This document shows, piece after piece, positions 61,130 to 64,000 of a stretch of DNA of 64,000 bases (position 1 is the first letter of the stretch; each line of letters starts with the position of its first letter). A program made the translations under genes and the position numbers. Location of the stretch: assembly GCF_015354405.1 (NCBI RefSeq), contig NZ_JADKYP010000027.1:22616-86615 (forward strand), written 5' to 3'. The notes beneath the pieces were generated by a model. That model ran no database searches. It had not been told where the DNA came from and saw nothing but the letters and a program-made list of their open reading frames with translations. This DNA is from Nocardia sp. BSTN01 (GTDB lineage: Bacteria; Actinomycetota; Actinomycetes; Mycobacteriales; Mycobacteriaceae).

Positions 61130-61276
61130 GACGCAAGAATGGCCGCCGCGCGTATCCACCCGCAACCGAAAATATTGTGCAACAACTGTTTTCGTGAGCA
61201 CATGGGTGGCTCACCGGGTACGCCCCAAACCCGCCCGCAACGCCAACTCTCGTACTGCTGGGAGAGGCGGACGAGC

Positions 61277-62596
61277 CTAGTCGCGTTCGGGGCCGAGGGA
61301 GATGCCGCGGGAGGCGAGCCAGGGGAGGGGGTCGATCTTGTCCTGGCCGTTGAGCCACACCTCGAAGTGGCAGTGCGGGCCGGTGGAGAAGCCACGGTTG
61401 CCGACGGTGGCGATCTGGTCGCCGGCCATCACATGTTGGCCTTCCGAGACGGTGGCGGTGTCGACGTGGCCGTAGACCGTGATGGTGCCGTCGGCGTGCC
61501 GCAGGCGGACCCACATGCCGAAACCGGAGGCCGGGCCGGCGCTGATCACATCGCCGTCCTCGACCGCGTAGATCGGGGTACCGATGGGGGCCGCGATGTC
61601 GACACCCAGGTGCTGCACACCCCAGCGGCTACCGAAGCCGGAGGTGAAGGTGCCGTTGGCGAATTTGGAGAACAGGGGCCGCAGTTTCGCCGATTCCTGG
61701 GCCGCGAGTCCGGCGGCGAATTCCTGACCGTGTTGCAGGATGTCCTGGAACTGACTGAGATCCGCGACGGGCGCGACGTTGAGAACCTGCGGCGACTGCG
61801 GATTACCCGCCTGGGTGCTGACCGCCTGGGCCGCGATTTCGTGGACCTGACCGGCGGCGTCGTAGTCGGCGGTCGCAGTGTGGTGCTGGCTGCCGGACTC
61901 CATTCCGGCCTGTCCGGCGGCGACCACCGCGCCGGCGGCGACCGCCACCACGGCGGCGCGGCCCTTGAGCGCGGCGGGCGGGGTCGGCACGCGATGCGCA
62001 CCGCTGAAGCGCCGGGGCCCTTCGGTGTCGGTGCCGGCCTCCTCGGCGTCGGCGCTGTCACGCTCGAGGGAGCTGCGCAGCCGGGCCAGGTTGAACGGTT
62101 CGTTGCCGGCGGGTTGGTCGTATTCGTCGGCGGTGTCGTAGTGGGCGGCGTCGTAGTCGGCGGGGCCCTCGGGATAGTGCACGCCACGGCCGTCGTCGAA
62201 ACCGGGGTCGGCGGCGGCCCATTCGTCGGTCCGCGGCCACTGCGGATCGGCGGTCCAGTCACCGTCGGGCTGCGCCTGGGCTCCCCAGGGCCGCCACTGC
62301 CCGGAATCCTCCGAACCGGTTGTCCCCCAGGCATTCTCGGTGGAATTCCCGGTGGTCGCGGTGAGGCCGACGACGGTCGCGCCCGCCGCACCGGCGCCGG
62401 CGGACATCCAGCTGTCGGCGCGTCCCGGCATACTGCGCACGGGCGGGGCTGCGGGCTCCTCGGAACGGGAACCGGTGTAACCGCCGAAAGATTGGTTACC
62501 ACCGAAGTATGGATGCTGGTCGAGGGATTCTCCGTCGCCGCGGTAACGGCGAGCGGACTGTGGCCGATGCCCAGGTTGTAGGCGACCGTGGCTCAT
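61277..62596 (-). CDS. M23-family peptidoglycan endopeptidase
   Basis: 439 residues. An acidic/glutamine-rich cytoplasmic part (about 1-200) precedes one membrane helix (AAVVAVAAGAVVAAGQAG, about 205-225). An extracytoplasmic linker follows, then the M23 domain at about 315-430. The zinc ligands are visible in Q-H-L-G-V-D-I and in the later G-P-H-C-H-F-E-V. It likely cleaves cross-bridge or stem peptides in the cell wall. The gene corresponds in position to Rv0950c of M. tuberculosis, between uvrD1 and sucC. Confidence 0.9.
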   Translation of the reverse strand: MSHGRLQPGHRPQSARRYRGDGESLDQHPYFGGNQSFGGYTGSRSEEPAAPPVRSMPGRADSWMSAGAGAAGATVVGLTATTGNSTENAWGTTGSEDSGQWRPWGAQAQPDGDWTADPQWPRTDEWAAADPGFDDGRGVHYPEGPADYDAAHYDTADEYDQPAGNEPFNLARLRSSLERDSADAEEAGTDTEGPRRFSGAHRVPTPPAALKGRAAVVAVAAGAVVAAGQAGMESGSQHHTATADYDAAGQVHEIAAQAVSTQAGNPQSPQVLNVAPVADLSQFQDILQHGQEFAAGLAAQESAKLRPLFSKFANGTFTSGFGSRWGVQHLGVDIAAPIGTPIYAVEDGDVISAGPASGFGMWVRLRHADGTITVYGHVDTATVSEGQHVMAGDQIATVGNRGFSTGPHCHFEVWLNGQDKIDPLPWLASRGISLGPERD

Positions 62597-62892
62597 CGGC
62601 GGACTCCGAGACCGGGTAACGCGGGGGATCCGGAGGACGCGGGACGCGGTGCGCCGGTAGAACGGCTCGCTACCTGCGGAGCACTGTGCTGCAACAAGCC
62701 TGCCGTCCTCCTGATCGGTGCGGTGTACGCGGCCTCATCCGGGTGGGTCTGTCGATGTGTTCTACCAGCCGGTCCTTACGACCGGGTGACGAGTATTCCC
62801 GTCACGCCTGTGATCTGGCTGTGACATCGACCGCATCGACGGTAACGAAACGATTGCAGGTGGGCAAGCGCTCCGCTCGATAAGGGGGTACT

Positions 62893-62908
62893 TGTGACAT
62901 TGATCACG
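62893..62908 (+). promoter_or_regulatory. CRP/GlxR-like binding site
   Basis: TGTGACATTGATCACG resembles the symmetric actinobacterial CRP-family consensus TGTGA-N6-TCACA, with one mismatch in the last position. It lies 310 bases upstream of sucC. CRP regulators control TCA-cycle genes in corynebacteria, which makes it plausible. Confidence 0.5.
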
Positions 62909-62961
62909 TCTGGCCCGCGGAATATCTCACGTTCCACTGGGGACGCGAGTGAGAACAGGCA

Positions 62962-62976
62962 ACTACACTATGTAGT
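62962..62976. promoter_or_regulatory. Perfect 15-base palindrome upstream of sucC
   Basis: ACTACA-CTA-TGTAGT, perfect 6-bp arms around CTA. It is in an AT-richer patch and could be a regulator site. The sequence TATGTA at its right half could also serve as a -10 element. Confidence 0.45.
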
Positions 62977-63217
62977 AGCCAATGTGGCAATTCGGACCAT
63001 CGTCCGCCCTACCTGGCGGCGTGTCAGCAACCTACTCGCCAGTAGCCTTGGCCAGCGGTTTTGCCCGGGCGGATGCCCGCTCGTGACCTGCGCCACTTAG
63101 GCTGTATGCGGCTGATTTCGGCGACATCGAACTGATTAGAGTCCGACTCGACCCGCTTCCGACGACGGGCCGCCAACAAAGTCGTTGTCACCACAACGCA
63201 GACGAGACGGTGAGTAC

Positions 63218-64000
63218 ATGGATCTCTTCGAATATCAGGCGAAGGAACTCTTCGTGAAGCACGGAGTGCCTTCGTCGGAGGGCCGCGTCACGGACTCGGC
63301 CGAGGACGCCCGTGCCATCGCGACCGAAATCGGCAAGCCTGTGATGATCAAGTCGCAGGTCAAGGTCGGCGGCCGCGGTAAGGCCGGTGGCGTGAAGTAC
63401 GCCGCCACCCCGGGCGACGCCTTCACCCACGCCAACAACATCCTGGGCCTGGACATCAAGGGCCACGTCACCAAGAAGATCCTGGTCGCCGAGGCCAAGG
63501 ACATCGCGGAGGAGTACTACATCTCCTTCCTGCTCGATCGCGCCAACCGCACCTACCTGGCCATGTGCTCGGTCGAGGGCGGTATGGAGATCGAAGAGGT
63601 CGCCGCCACCAAGCCCGACCGCCTGGCCAAGGTTCCGGTCGACGCGGTCAAGGGTGTGGACCTGGCCTTCGCGCGCTCGATCGCCGAGCAGGGCCACCTG
63701 CCCGCCGACGTGCTGGACGCCGCCGCGGTGACCATCCAGAAGCTGTGGGAGGTCTTCGTCAACGAGGACGCGACCCTGGTCGAGGTGAACCCGCTGGTCC
63801 GCACGCCGGAGAACGAGATCCTGGCGCTGGACGGCAAGGTCACCCTGGACGAGAACGCCGACTTCCGCCACCCCGACCACGCCGAGTTCGCCGATCGTGA
63901 CGCCACCGATCCGCTGGAGCTCAAGGCCAAGGAGAACGACCTCAACTACGTCAAGCTCGACGGCGAGGTCGGCATCATCGGCAACGGCGCCGGCCTGGTC
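63218..64000 (+). CDS. sucC: Succinyl-CoA synthetase beta subunit (ADP-forming), 3' end outside the window
   Basis: ATG 63218; 261 codons are visible. The start [18 protein letters not shown] is classical SucC, followed by [16 protein letters not shown] (ATP-grasp phosphate loop) and V-E-V-N-P-L-V-R, the conserved E-V-N-P-L region of the ATP-grasp domain. It forms succinyl-CoA synthetase with SucD, which is expected just outside the window. Pairing with the M23 gene in this order matches M. tuberculosis (Rv0950c, Rv0951). Confidence 0.97.
   Translation, partial: MDLFEYQAKELFVKHGVPSSEGRVTDSAEDARAIATEIGKPVMIKSQVKVGGRGKAGGVKYAATPGDAFTHANNILGLDIKGHVTKKILVAEAKDIAEEYYISFLLDRANRTYLAMCSVEGGMEIEEVAATKPDRLAKVPVDAVKGVDLAFARSIAEQGHLPADVLDAAAVTIQKLWEVFVNEDATLVEVNPLVRTPENEILALDGKVTLDENADFRHPDHAEFADRDATDPLELKAKENDLNYVKLDGEVGIIGNGAGLV

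Larger units (their letters stand above)
62597..63217. other. 621-base intergenic region between the M23 peptidase and sucC
   Basis: No protein or RNA gene is recognised. It contains a CRP/GlxR-like site at 62893-62908 and a perfect 15-base palindrome at 62962-62976, both on the sucC side. The left part is the M23 leader on the minus strand. It was checked for a cyclic-di-AMP (ydaO) riboswitch, which some actinobacterial wall hydrolases carry, and no clear match was seen. Confidence 0.6.

Noticed and set aside
62597-62900. Possible cyclic-di-AMP (ydaO) riboswitch upstream of the M23 peptidase
   Set aside because: Some actinobacterial wall hydrolases carry one, but the conserved core could not be found on the minus strand. 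A covariance-model search would settle it.
62894-63100. Short plus-strand open frame upstream of sucC
   Set aside because: It has no ribosome binding site or family resemblance and lies in the regulatory leader.

Overview
The window is high-GC actinobacterial chromosome, most like Nocardia or a close mycolic-acid relative. The right end has the order pgi, (small gene), chorismate mutase, uvrD1/pcrA, M23 peptidase, sucC known from Mycobacterium tuberculosis (Rv0946c to Rv0951). The left end carries a dfrA-thyA pair and a DyP peroxidase-encapsulin pair of the same lineage. No rRNA, tRNA, CRISPR array, integrase or insertion sequence was recognised.

Left flank (1-12.9 kb): a truncated SGNH hydrolase diverges from a MarR regulator and a DHA2 efflux pump, with a perfect palindrome in the shared promoter. 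Then come a NUDIX/membrane-protein pair, the encapsulin and its DyP cargo (which carries a C-terminal loading peptide), a cupin, dfrA-thyA, cobF, a secreted glycine-zipper protein, an Fpg/Nei glycosylase, a type-B carboxylesterase and a DUF2630 protein.

Centre (12.97-44.5 kb): one minus-strand operon of three genes that looks like a type VII (WXG100-type) polymorphic-toxin locus. It holds a 469-aa uncharacterised protein, a 535-aa WXG100-like protein with a proline-rich linker and a degenerate zincin-like domain, and a single uninterrupted 28.5-kb gene for a 9,513-residue mosaic protein. The giant has an N-terminal CpnT/WXG100-like helical domain, a SecA-like helicase module, three papain/glutamine-deamidase-like modules, five XRE-type HTHs, eight LuxR-type HTHs, a sigma-like stretch, two HATPase modules, a kinase-like plus HExxH module, a DUF1023 alpha/beta hydrolase, two MFS-transporter-like membrane modules, a tandem zincin pair (one dead, one intact) and several unrecognised modules. 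Most module junctions are marked by a short motif I-G-[SAH]-[RKA]-P, found 16 times. One pair of junctions is still almost identical in DNA, which suggests that modules were swapped or duplicated through the linkers. One module is markedly AT-richer than the rest. This is the most unusual part of the window.

Right flank (44.7-64 kb): a MocR regulator diverges from an FMN-binding split-barrel protein. An echA-acyltransferase pair diverges from a TetR-aidB pair across a palindrome. An ArsR-SRPBCC fusion diverges from an SRPBCC-epimerase fusion across another perfect palindrome. A small membrane protein, pgi, a succinate-semialdehyde-type dehydrogenase, chorismate mutase, pcrA/uvrD1, a GNAT acetyltransferase, an M23 peptidase and the 5' part of sucC complete the window. 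Four of the regulator genes have a visible inverted repeat next to their start.
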